This document shows, one piece after another, positions 30,877 to 38,149 of a stretch of 38,149 nucleotides of DNA (position 1 is the stretch's first letter; each line of letters opens with the position of its first letter). This DNA is from an uncultured Bacteroidota bacterium. Its GTDB lineage: Bacteria; Bacteroidota; Bacteroidia; Chitinophagales; Chitinophagaceae. The translations under genes were made by a program, and so were the position numbers. A model generated the notes under the pieces. The model made no database searches and had not been told where the DNA came from. It saw only the letters and a program-made list of their open reading frames with translations. The stretch lies in assembly GCA_946479615.1 (NCBI GenBank), contig CAMLGR010000028.1, forward strand, positions 1 to 38,149. The letters run 5' to 3'.

Positions 30877-31716
30877 ATGCCAGAAGATTATAGCAAATTA
30901 CCATGGAATTTTGAAGCGTTTCGAAGCTTTATATCATTTGAAGTGATGCAACAAGCTGCAAGCGTATTATGTCTTTATGATAAACAAGATTTTTTTGACA
31001 ACAGTTACATCCTTGAAAAATTTGAAGAAGATTTATCAAAACGTACTGGTGTGGAATGGTTGCCCAAAAGAAATGTCGATTCAGATATTTTATTCAATAC
31101 AGAAGGTAATTTATTTAGAAATAAGGCAAGGGTTTTTTCTTCATTTTATTTGATAGAACTTGAAAGCCTAATCAATAAGTCTCAATTGTTTATCACTCCT
31201 TTATGTAGAGCCCTTGGTACAGGCCGGCTTTCTAAAAAGGAATTTTATAATGACATAATTACAAGATTTTCATACCCTCATCCAGCGTATGAAGATAATT
31301 GGGATAAATGGCGTGAGTATGGTGTGACTATTAAGCCGTTTGTTTTCATGTTGGATATTCTCGTGCATCTCTATGAAATTGCTCCATTAGAGGCTTATTT
31401 CACAGTGTCGGAGTTCGCAGCATTTGCGCATCCCAATCCATTTTATTCAGCTGTAAATGAAATTGCAAAAGCAATCATCTCTTCACGTTCTACAGAGGAA
31501 AAGATAGTTAGAAAGAGATCGGATGAAGTTGATAGAAAGATTGGAGATTTATGTGGTTTCTTGTGCATGACAGGTTATAGCTACTACTATGGTAATAAAA
31601 TATATCTCAACTTCATAGACGTTCATCCATCTGAAAAAGTCTATTTCTATGAAAAGAGGGGAGAGGTTAACATTAAAATACAAATTCAAAACCTAATTAT
31701 AAATGGCAAAGAATGA
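30877..31716 (+). CDS. First gene of the McrBC-type operon, putative recognition subunit
   Basis: A 279-residue soluble protein without membrane helices or obvious catalytic motifs. Segments such as LFITPLCRALGTGRLSKKEF and FSYPHPAYEDNWDKWREYGV, and then IKPFVFMLDILVHLYEIAPL, look like winged-helix-type modules found in some restriction proteins. I do not recognise a named family. Its 3' end overlaps the McrB-like gene by 14 bp, so the two are translationally coupled. The McrB-like protein lacks the DNA-binding N-terminus that E. coli McrB has. This protein may therefore supply DNA recognition. Three-gene restriction parts with McrB/McrC-like proteins are known (BsuMI: YdiR, YdiS, YdjA), but I cannot verify homology to YdiR. 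Confidence 0.75.
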   Translation: MPEDYSKLPWNFEAFRSFISFEVMQQAASVLCLYDKQDFFDNSYILEKFEEDLSKRTGVEWLPKRNVDSDILFNTEGNLFRNKARVFSSFYLIELESLINKSQLFITPLCRALGTGRLSKKEFYNDIITRFSYPHPAYEDNWDKWREYGVTIKPFVFMLDILVHLYEIAPLEAYFTVSEFAAFAHPNPFYSAVNEIAKAIISSRSTEEKIVRKRSDEVDRKIGDLCGFLCMTGYSYYYGNKIYLNFIDVHPSEKVYFYEKRGEVNIKIQIQNLIINGKE

Positions 31717-32695
31717 CGAAAGAATAAAAGCTTACCAAGAAAGCAGCCAGTTTAAAGTAGAATCATCTGTTTTCTTAGATTTCAATCACACCTTAAACAA
31801 GGCGCTGTCCTATGTACTTAGTAAAGTGCCAGTTGTGTTATTTGGCCCTCCAGGTACTGGTAAAACTTATATTATAGAAAAAATAAAAAGCGTTTTAGCG
31901 GAACAACATAAGCTTGGAAAATTCGAATTAGTTCAATTTCATAAGAAGTTTAGTTACGAAGATTTTATAGAGGGGTTTGCTCCAAATGATTCGGGAGTTC
32001 TTTCGAAAAAGGATGGGATTTTCAAATCCTTTTGTAAAGGGATTATTGAAAATGACCCCATGATAAACCTTTTTGTTATAGACGAACTGAATAGAGCTGA
32101 ATTGAGTACGACATTAGGTGAAGTACTTTATTTGCTTGAAGAACGAGAAGTACGTAGGGCGAAGACAAGCCACTTTGGCGAGGAATTTTTTATTCCAACG
32201 AGTGTTTCACTTCTCGGTACAATGAATACAGCTGACAGAAATATTTCAAGTATAGATTTTGCAATTCGCAGACGTTTTCGGTTTATACCGCTTTTCCCAG
32301 ATTATGGTGTTTTAAAAGAAGTTTTGCTACTGAAGGGGTGGAATAAATCTGAACTTTCGATTGATATTGATTCTTATTGTAAAGCTGCTGACCGTATTAA
32401 TATTCGCATCTCTGCTAATCCTATTATGGGGAGACATATGCAATTAGGGCATATGATGTTTGTCCCAAACGCAGATGATTCAATAATTACCAGAGAACAA
32501 CTTCTTGAGCAGTTTATTTATGTTATACTACCGCAATTGGAAGCGTATTGCGGTTTTGGTAATGAGAAATTAATTAATGAAATAATTGGAGGTAATATCA
32601 CTTATAAATATCTAAACAATATGCATATCGTCTACAGTGATATTGAATCAGCAATAAGTGACATAGCAAATTCCAAAGAAGATGGAGCAAAGTAG
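31703..32695 (+). CDS. McrB-like AAA+ GTPase/ATPase
   Basis: A 330-residue AAA+ motor of the McrB family, which drives DNA translocation and activates an McrC-type nuclease. Walker A is GPPGTGKT (48-55), Walker B LFVIDELNR (123-131), and the family signature is MNTADRN (174-180), followed by the arginine-rich sensor RRRFRF (189-194). Unlike E. coli McrB, no N-terminal DNA-recognition domain precedes the motor: only about 35 residues come before the first strand. It overlaps its neighbours by 14 bp on each side, so the operon is tightly coupled. NTP specificity (GTP in McrB) is inferred from family. Confidence 0.92.
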   Translation: MAKNDERIKAYQESSQFKVESSVFLDFNHTLNKALSYVLSKVPVVLFGPPGTGKTYIIEKIKSVLAEQHKLGKFELVQFHKKFSYEDFIEGFAPNDSGVLSKKDGIFKSFCKGIIENDPMINLFVIDELNRAELSTTLGEVLYLLEEREVRRAKTSHFGEEFFIPTSVSLLGTMNTADRNISSIDFAIRRRFRFIPLFPDYGVLKEVLLLKGWNKSELSIDIDSYCKAADRINIRISANPIMGRHMQLGHMMFVPNADDSIITREQLLEQFIYVILPQLEAYCGFGNEKLINEIIGGNITYKYLNNMHIVYSDIESAISDIANSKEDGAK

Positions 32696-34070
32696 AAAGA
32701 CTATTGTACTATCATTAGACCAGTATTTGAGGATTGACGACCTTGTCGATGAAGCCAATCCGGAAATGGGAGTGTCTAAAATAATTCATGAATTTGAATA
32801 TTATTTATCAAAACATTTTTACCAATTCGGAACGAAACCTTATTCTATTGAATATTTGCCCGGAGTGGGCTATATCCTTCGGGCATCACCATTGATCGGA
32901 AAAATATCAACGTCTAATTTTGATTTATTGCTTAATCCTAAGTTTAAGGAGTTGTCTTTCGGTAAATGTTTGGCATTAGCACAAAGCACAAATTCATCAA
33001 TGCTTAACATTGCTTCCAGCGAGTTTACTCAAAGTTTAATTTCAAATAAATACGAGTATTCAACTTTTGACTACTTAGGCTTTGGTTTAATTGATTCTGT
33101 TAACGCCATTGTTAATAATGGATTGGCGAGAACATTCAAAGATGTCATTGGTGATTCTGTTAAATTGAGAGGGACAATAGCCCTGATAGAATCTATTTCC
33201 TCAGGAAATGGCTTATTTAAGCCATTCATAAACGATATCGATCCTGACTATAGCATTTACCCTAATCGATTAATAAAAACTGCGTTAAATATTCTTCTAA
33301 CATCAACGAAAAATACTGATCTAAAAAATGCTGCGAATATATATGTCAGTCATTTTAAGGAAGTAACTATGCTTGGTAAAAAAGAAGTTGAAATGTCTAT
33401 TGGTAATTACTTATTTAACTTGCCACGTATAGATTATGAAAAAGCAATGCTTTTTGCGACTTCAATTATTGAGGGAGGTATGATAGATAGTGAAGGTAAA
33501 TCAATAGGTCTGCCTTCAATTACAATGGACCTTGATAAAATATTTGAACATTATGTTTCAAATACTATAAAAAAGATGCTTGGGAAAGATAGGTTTGAGG
33601 TTCATTTACAATCGGCTTTTGACCACAACTCGATTCCGCTTTTGAATAATAAAAAAATAATACCGGATATACTAATTTCTGACAAACGGTTTAATCGTAG
33701 CTATATAATTGATACGAAAAACAAGTATTCTGAACTTTCTGATTCAGGTACAATTAGTATCAACAATTCTGACATATTTCAGATTTCATATTACTGTAAT
33801 ACTCTAAAGACATACAGTGCTATTCTTTTATTCCCATCAATAAAACCCAAAATACAGTTTCCTGTCCGAGGTTCCGAAAGCGAATCAAGTTTTAAAGATA
33901 AATGCGACCAGGGTTTTAAGAAATTATTGGATTTTCAATGCTTTAAAATATTTGACACTAATCCTATTTCTCTGATAGTGTATCACATTGATTTAGGCGG
34001 TAGTTTGTTTGACACGGAAAAATCTATTGCTTCATTCTGTCAATTAATATCTTATCTATCACAAAAATGA
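32682..34070 (+). CDS. McrC-like PD-(D/E)xK nuclease subunit
   Basis: A 462-residue protein of the McrC family, the nuclease partner of McrB. The N-terminal half (SIEYLPGVGYILRASPLIGK) binds the McrB ring in known structures. The nuclease centre is in the C-terminal half: Glu289 in KIFEHYV, Asp329 in IIPDILI, and Asp344 and Lys346 in YIIDTKNKY, forming the PD...DxK site. All catalytic positions are present, so it is probably active. The start overlaps mcrB by 14 bp, and the stop overlaps the methyltransferase ATG (ATGA). Confidence 0.88.
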   Translation: MEQSRKTIVLSLDQYLRIDDLVDEANPEMGVSKIIHEFEYYLSKHFYQFGTKPYSIEYLPGVGYILRASPLIGKISTSNFDLLLNPKFKELSFGKCLALAQSTNSSMLNIASSEFTQSLISNKYEYSTFDYLGFGLIDSVNAIVNNGLARTFKDVIGDSVKLRGTIALIESISSGNGLFKPFINDIDPDYSIYPNRLIKTALNILLTSTKNTDLKNAANIYVSHFKEVTMLGKKEVEMSIGNYLFNLPRIDYEKAMLFATSIIEGGMIDSEGKSIGLPSITMDLDKIFEHYVSNTIKKMLGKDRFEVHLQSAFDHNSIPLLNNKKIIPDILISDKRFNRSYIIDTKNKYSELSDSGTISINNSDIFQISYYCNTLKTYSAILLFPSIKPKIQFPVRGSESESSFKDKCDQGFKKLLDFQCFKIFDTNPISLIVYHIDLGGSLFDTEKSIASFCQLISYLSQK

Positions 34071-35272
34071 AAAATAAATTAAATACAATTTCTCTTTTTT
34101 CCGGGTGTGGAGGATTAGATATGGGTTTTGAGGCAGCAAACTTTTCTGTCAAGTTTATGGCAGACATTTTAAAAGAGGCTGCTGAAACATTAAGACATAA
34201 TTACCCTAAAACATTTGTTTATGGCCCGCCATCTAATAGTGGTGACATTTCAGAATTGGATGCTGATTTCATCCTTTCTAATACTGGGATAAAGCAAGGT
34301 GGTGTGGATATGATGATAGGAGGGCCACCTTGTCAGCCCTTTAGCGTTGCTGCCGCGCAGAGATTTTTGAAAACTGACGACAGGTTTAAAAGGAGAGGTT
34401 TTGAATGCGACGATAAAGGGATGTTAATATTTGAGTATCTAAGACTTATCAAAGAACTAAAACCCAAAGCCTTTCTTATTGAGAATGTGCCTGGCATTAT
34501 CAAGATTGATGAAGGCAAGACAATTCAAAATCTGAAATTGGTATTTGAGGATTTGGGATATAAAGTTAAAATAACAATTGTGGATGCGGCTGATTACGGA
34601 GTTCCTCAAAATAGAAAAAGAGCCATAATTGTTGGTAATTCATTAGGGGTTGAATATGTCTTTCCTGCCGGCATGTTTATGCTTTCGCCTCTTAATGAAA
34701 CTAAGTATCATACAGTTGCTCAGGCATTAGTTAACATCCATTCTTCCATACCAAATCATCTAACAAGAGATCATTCAAAGGAATCTATTTCTCGTTATCG
34801 TAAGCTTAAAATTGGTGATCGTGACCATTTGGGTAGAGTTGATAGATTGGATCCAGGCCTACCGAGTAAAACTGTTATTGCAGGCGGTTCAAAGGGTGGA
34901 GGCCGGTCTCATCTACACCCTTTCTTGGCAAGAACATTATCAGTCAGAGAATCAGCCAGACTTCAAACATTTCCAGACTCGTACATCTTTTGTGGAAATA
35001 TATCAAGGCAATTTACTCAGGTTGGCAATGCGGTTCCGCCACTCTTAGCTGAAGTTTTAGCAAGGAGTATAGGTGAGCAAATATTCAATATAAAATACTC
35101 AAAAAATCTAACTCATTTAATTGATTATTTGCCTTATGACTATGCCTTTGATCTACTTCTTGAACAGTCGATGAATTCCCGAGAGTATGTTTTGTATGAT
35201 GATATTCACAAATGGATAATGAAAGATAAAAAAATCAAAAAACAAAAAAGGCACTCAAAAGCTGTAACTTAA
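34067..35272 (+). CDS. DNA (cytosine-5) methyltransferase
   Basis: A 401-residue m5C methyltransferase. Motif I FSGCGGLDMGFE (11-22), motif IV GGPPCQPFSVAA with catalytic Cys89, motif VI FLIENVPG (136-143), motif VIII QNRKRAIIVG (181-190), and motifs IX-X (ARLQTFPDSY, QVGNAVPPLLAEVLARSIG). The target-recognition region, between about 190 and 290, is short. A Lys-rich tail of some 50 residues follows motif X. It overlaps the McrC-like gene by 4 bp, so modification and restriction are in one operon, as in BsuMI- or LlaJI-type systems where McrBC-like proteins cut unmethylated sites. The recognition sequence cannot be read. Confidence 0.95.
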   Translation: MKNKLNTISLFSGCGGLDMGFEAANFSVKFMADILKEAAETLRHNYPKTFVYGPPSNSGDISELDADFILSNTGIKQGGVDMMIGGPPCQPFSVAAAQRFLKTDDRFKRRGFECDDKGMLIFEYLRLIKELKPKAFLIENVPGIIKIDEGKTIQNLKLVFEDLGYKVKITIVDAADYGVPQNRKRAIIVGNSLGVEYVFPAGMFMLSPLNETKYHTVAQALVNIHSSIPNHLTRDHSKESISRYRKLKIGDRDHLGRVDRLDPGLPSKTVIAGGSKGGGRSHLHPFLARTLSVRESARLQTFPDSYIFCGNISRQFTQVGNAVPPLLAEVLARSIGEQIFNIKYSKNLTHLIDYLPYDYAFDLLLEQSMNSREYVLYDDIHKWIMKDKKIKKQKRHSKAVT

Positions 35273-35440
35273 ATCACATAGCGACATTTGACAAGAATTA
35301 TTCTTAAATATCAATCATTGACCCGCTCTTTTGTGAACTTATGCATCGGAAAAAGGTTAGACGAAGCGGCCTAAAAAGAAGATTGGTTGGCGGGAAAATA
35401 ATCACAGTTAATCTTCGTATAAATAAAAGTGTGATATAAT

Positions 35441-36475
35441 ATGATTCTTACTCCAAATTTTTTCGTCCTTACATCTGAAGGTAAGTCTGTTTTACCGGAT
35501 TCTATTTGCAAGAATATTGCTCGGAACCAAATGGAAGAAGTAGTACTATATCTTGATGCCAATGTTTGTTTAGACGTTTTAAATTATTTCGATGATAAGA
35601 ATTTGGAAGATGATAAGATTGTTAACGTGGAAGCCCTCCTTCTTTTTAGTCAACTGAATAAAATAAGTATAGTTCCGAAATTTGGAGCTATGGAACTGAG
35701 CTATAACCGATCTTCACAGATGCTTGATGTAAACAAATATCAAGAGATGATTAACAAAGTAATATTCGCGTTTGATAGGCCTTTTGATAGATCAGTTAAA
35801 CTTAATACGCTGAAATATTCTTATACCGTTGATGTTAATGAAATGGATATTCTTTCTTTTAAAGCATCTTACCCTTTATTACTTATAAGTTATGTCACTC
35901 TTTTGAAGCTGTTCATAGTTTGTAGAGAGAATAATCCCAGTGAAAATAATATTCGACAGAATTTAAAACGATTTTGTGACTGGTGCGATCATGAACTTAA
36001 TACTTCGATGGCTTCTGAGATTTTGCTTGCAATAAAAATAGTTAGTGGAACTTCTGAATTTAAAAAAATGATTGCCTTAGATAAGAGATCGGCTACTCTG
36101 GATGATATATTGAAACCTATCTGGGGGACGGCCTGGGATTTCTTTCATATGAGGATGTTGCATTTTTCGCCAATCAGCTCTGAGCTAACGTATAAAACTT
36201 ATTTTATTACACAGGATAAAGTTTTTTTTTCGTTATTTGAGTTTTGCAATCTTGCAGGGGCAATTACTTTTGATAACATACCTTCCAGTTCTTTTTTGAA
36301 CAATGAATTAAAAATTCAATATAAAAATGATCGGTCTTTTTATATTATCAGGGATATTATAGAAGATTTTGTTGTTAGGCGATCGATAAAACAAACCAAG
36401 AATAAACAATTTAATATCGAGAGTTTAGTTGATATAAAGAAAGAATTGGAATATTGTATTAATGGATTGGTGTAA
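35441..36475 (+). CDS. Putative PIN-like nuclease next to the restriction operon
   Basis: A 344-residue protein. Four acidic residues lie in PIN-like contexts: Asp39 in VVLYLDANVCLDVL, Glu85 in FGAMELSYNR, Asp233 in GTAWDFFHMRM, and Asp259 in YFITQDKVFFSL. This pattern (D...E...D...D with hydrophobic strands before the first and last) fits metal-dependent PIN-fold RNases. The middle part is helical and unfamiliar. It lies 168 bp after the methyltransferase on the same strand and shares the AT-rich composition of the island. It may be an independent defence gene or toxin-like effector; no antitoxin-like partner is adjacent. The PIN assignment is by motif pattern alone. Confidence 0.6.
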   Translation: MILTPNFFVLTSEGKSVLPDSICKNIARNQMEEVVLYLDANVCLDVLNYFDDKNLEDDKIVNVEALLLFSQLNKISIVPKFGAMELSYNRSSQMLDVNKYQEMINKVIFAFDRPFDRSVKLNTLKYSYTVDVNEMDILSFKASYPLLLISYVTLLKLFIVCRENNPSENNIRQNLKRFCDWCDHELNTSMASEILLAIKIVSGTSEFKKMIALDKRSATLDDILKPIWGTAWDFFHMRMLHFSPISSELTYKTYFITQDKVFFSLFEFCNLAGAITFDNIPSSSFLNNELKIQYKNDRSFYIIRDIIEDFVVRRSIKQTKNKQFNIESLVDIKKELEYCINGLV

Positions 36476-36550
36476 CCTGGGATACAGATTTGTCGTTGTT
36501 TTTGCATAAAAGCGAGAGAGAATACTGGGGGTCGGGGTTAAATGAAATAG

Positions 36551-36586
36551 GCCACAGAGGTACGGGTAAATCCGTGCACCCGTGGC
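36551..36586. repeat. Imperfect GC-containing hairpin in the spacer after the PIN-like gene
   Basis: GCCACAGAGGTACGG (36551-36565) pairs with CCGTGCACCCGTGGC (36572-36586) at 11 of 15 positions with a short loop. It stands in a 225-bp spacer at the border where composition returns to that of the core genome. There is no T-tract on the plus strand, so it is not a clear terminator. Confidence 0.5.
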
Positions 36587-36700
36587 AAGAAAAGCAATAA
36601 CATGACTCCTGTTCTCTGTTGTATATTTAGGGTAATAGAAAATTACGGGTAGGGAGGCGCTTGCTGAAAACAAATCAGGGTAAGTATAACTACATTGCAT

Positions 36701-37126
36701 ATGAACACCCAGGAACAGATCAAAAAATATATTACCAGTCAGCCGGAACCAAAACGCACCGATATGCAGGCGTTACACCGCCTCATTCAGCAGATAAAAC
36801 CGGCGGGCAAATTATGGTTCCTGGATGGTAAGAACAGTGAAAACAAAACCGTCTCCAATCCTAATATAGGATATGGATCTTACACCATAAAATATGCTGA
36901 TGGAAAAACCAGGGAATTCTATCAAATTGGTCTCAGTGCCAACACAACCGGCATCTCTGTCTATATCCTTGGTCTTGACGATAAGAAATACCTGGCGCAG
37001 GCCTATGGAAAAAAACTCGGCAAGGCGAGCGTGACCGGGTATTGCATTAAGTTCAAAACACTGAAAGATATACATATCGATATACTGGCAGCAGCCATAC
37101 GATATGGGTTTGAAGCATCGAATTGA
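36701..37126 (+). CDS. DUF1801 (YdhG-like) domain protein
   Basis: A 141-residue cytoplasmic protein starting at ATG 36701 (MNTQEQIKKYITSQPEPKRT); an in-frame TTG six bases upstream is less likely. The pattern PEPKRTDMQALHRLIQQIKP, the middle SNPNIGYGSYTIKYADGKTR and the C-terminal KTLKDIHIDILAAAIRYGFE fit the DUF1801/YdhG fold, a small alpha-beta domain of unknown biochemical role, often annotated as iron-chaperone-like. It stands alone, downstream of the island, and its composition is closer to the core genes, so it probably belongs to the old chromosome. Confidence 0.75.
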   Translation: MNTQEQIKKYITSQPEPKRTDMQALHRLIQQIKPAGKLWFLDGKNSENKTVSNPNIGYGSYTIKYADGKTREFYQIGLSANTTGISVYILGLDDKKYLAQAYGKKLGKASVTGYCIKFKTLKDIHIDILAAAIRYGFEASN

Positions 37127-37306
37127 CTAAACGACAAAGAAAGAATGGATCAAAGGAAAGCACAAGTCTATAGCATATTTTGGTAAGTACTTCGATTATT
37201 TTTCTGATATGAGCTTCTTTTCGTGTATTTTTAATTGATGGTGATTTTTCATTTGGAGTATATGCCGGCCGCATAGGTGGCTGTAAGAAACTGCAAATTG
37301 CAATTA

Positions 37307-38068
37307 ATGAATCTGAAGAATAAGATATTAGTGATAACCTTGATTACGCTGGCATTGGTTATAATTGATATGATGCTTAGCCCTATTCCCCAGGATCAAT
37401 CTTATCATAATTTTGCAGATCAGCGGACTTATTTATCAATACCCAATTTCAGTAATGTAATCACAAATATCTCATTTGTGATTATTGGAATAATAGGATT
37501 GGGAATGCTAAAAAGATCAAGCGCTGGAACAGCAGTCAATATAATTTATTCAGTCATATTTGCTGGAATTTTTCTTACCGGGTTGGGATCGGCATATTAT
37601 CATTATAATCCAGACAATAATACGCTTGTATTTGATCGCATCCCAATGACGCTGGTTTTTATGGCCTTTTTATCTGCAACAGTTTCCGAATGGATTGACC
37701 TTAGGGCAGGAATACTGTTATTGATACCCCTTTTGGGATTAGGTATTCTTTCTGTTTTGTGGTGGCATCATACAGAGTTAAATGCGGCAGGAGATCTGAG
37801 AGTTTATGCATTTGTACAATTTTATCCTATGATAGCTATACCTGTAATTTTTTTCCTTTTTAGATCCTCTGCAAATAATGCGGGATTGCATTTTCTGATT
37901 TGGGTTATAGTATGGTATCTGATTGCGAAAATTGCTGAATCATTTGACAAGCAGATTTATTCAATGACCAGGTTTATAAGCGGACATTCAGTTAAACATA
38001 TAGCGGCCACAATAGCTACCTGGTATATTTTAAAATTTTTCAGGAAGCGACATGTTCAAATTGGCTAA
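37307..38068 (+). CDS. CREST-superfamily (ceramidase-like) membrane protein
   Basis: The ATG at 37307 (MNLKNKILVITLITLALVII) gives 253 residues with about seven membrane helices; a GTG at 37277 would add ten polar residues and is less likely. Motifs of the CREST hydrolases are visible: NFSNVITNISF, GLGSAYYHYNPDN (Ser-x-x-x-His type), FDRIPMTLVFMAF and, in the last helix, SGHSVKHIAAT with an H-x3-H pair. These would bind a zinc ion in alkaline-ceramidase-like enzymes. The substrate in bacteria is unknown; Bacteroidota with sphingolipids make a lipid amidase plausible but not shown. It follows the DUF1801 gene after 180 bp with no recognisable features. Confidence 0.8.
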   Translation: MNLKNKILVITLITLALVIIDMMLSPIPQDQSYHNFADQRTYLSIPNFSNVITNISFVIIGIIGLGMLKRSSAGTAVNIIYSVIFAGIFLTGLGSAYYHYNPDNNTLVFDRIPMTLVFMAFLSATVSEWIDLRAGILLLIPLLGLGILSVLWWHHTELNAAGDLRVYAFVQFYPMIAIPVIFFLFRSSANNAGLHFLIWVIVWYLIAKIAESFDKQIYSMTRFISGHSVKHIAATIATWYILKFFRKRHVQIG

Positions 38069-38095
38069 TCTGGGGTATAGTCGATTGATGTTGCT

Positions 38096-38149
38096 ATGAA
38101 AAAGATACAGGAAAATGAAAGCATTGAAATGGAGATTCGCTTCGAAAAA
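38096..38149 (+). CDS. Possible start of a further gene (cut by the right edge)
   Basis: An ATG at 38096 opens a frame of 18 codons to the window edge (MKKIQENESIEMEIRFEK). The Lys/Glu-rich start is protein-like but too short to identify. It lies 27 bp after the ceramidase-like gene. Confidence 0.3.
   Translation, partial: MKKIQENESIEMEIRFEK

Noticed and set aside
35342..35354. TGCATCGGAAAAAGG resembling the mnmE 3' end as a right attachment site
   Set aside because: Only about 10 of 12 core bases match, which is expected by chance in 10 kb, and it lies before the PIN-like gene, not at a composition border.

Overview
The window looks like a chromosome segment of a Bacteroidota bacterium, most likely a member of the Chitinophagaceae or a near relative. 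The reasons are a complete 14-gene nuo operon with a short NuoG, TonB proteins with the Bacteroidota N-terminal signature (N-K-x-Y-G-A-Y-x-x-R), an ExbB-ExbD-ExbD-TonB operon, almost no Shine-Dalgarno sites, and several TAnnTTTG-type -7 promoter elements. The placement comes from gene content and remembered family features, not from a database search.

Layout. (1) 1-1293, minus strand: a low-molecular-weight tyrosine phosphatase gene, then the 5' two thirds of hisS, which runs off the left edge. (2) 1404-5192, plus strand: a TonB-family protein, a small membrane protein, a PstS-like lipoprotein and a secreted TPR protein, closed by a clear terminator. (3) 5333-20353: nuoA to nuoN (NADH:quinone oxidoreductase, complex I) in canonical order with two extra genes, a secreted NTF2-like protein between nuoE and nuoF and a four-helix-bundle (23S-rRNA-IVS/S23 family) gene between nuoF and nuoG. 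Most spacers longer than about 60 bp in this operon carry an inverted repeat built from short AT-rich words. (4) 20457-25038: an FtsX/MacB-type permease, then exbB-exbD-exbD-tonB and a terminator. (5) 25223-26596: mnmE, preceded by a long imperfect inverted repeat.

(6) 26597 to about 36480 is an accessory, visibly AT-richer island directly downstream of mnmE, a gene whose 3' end is a known integration hotspot in other bacteria. It has three parts. The first is a mobile-element remnant: GATACA repeats at an exact 10-bp period, an excisionase-like HTH gene and an orphan N-terminal fragment of a tyrosine recombinase. The second, lying between the excisionase and the recombinase scrap, is a two-gene cassette: a membrane/coiled-coil protein and a SIR2-fold protein. 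The third is a restriction-modification locus: an XRE controller with a stacked-dyad operator, a decayed OLD-like ATPase gene, then four overlapping genes (unknown protein, McrB-like motor without its own DNA-binding domain, McrC-like nuclease, m5C methyltransferase). A PIN-like protein follows. (7) 36701 to the end: a DUF1801-like protein, a CREST/ceramidase-like membrane protein and possibly the start of another gene.

The housekeeping part concerns respiration (nuo), outer-membrane energisation (exbBD/tonB) and tRNA modification (mnmE). The island concerns defence. The best candidates for undescribed biology are the membrane-protein/SIR2 pair, the McrBC-type system with its separate upstream subunit, and the hairpin family of the nuo operon, one member of which carries an S23-type gene filling its loop.
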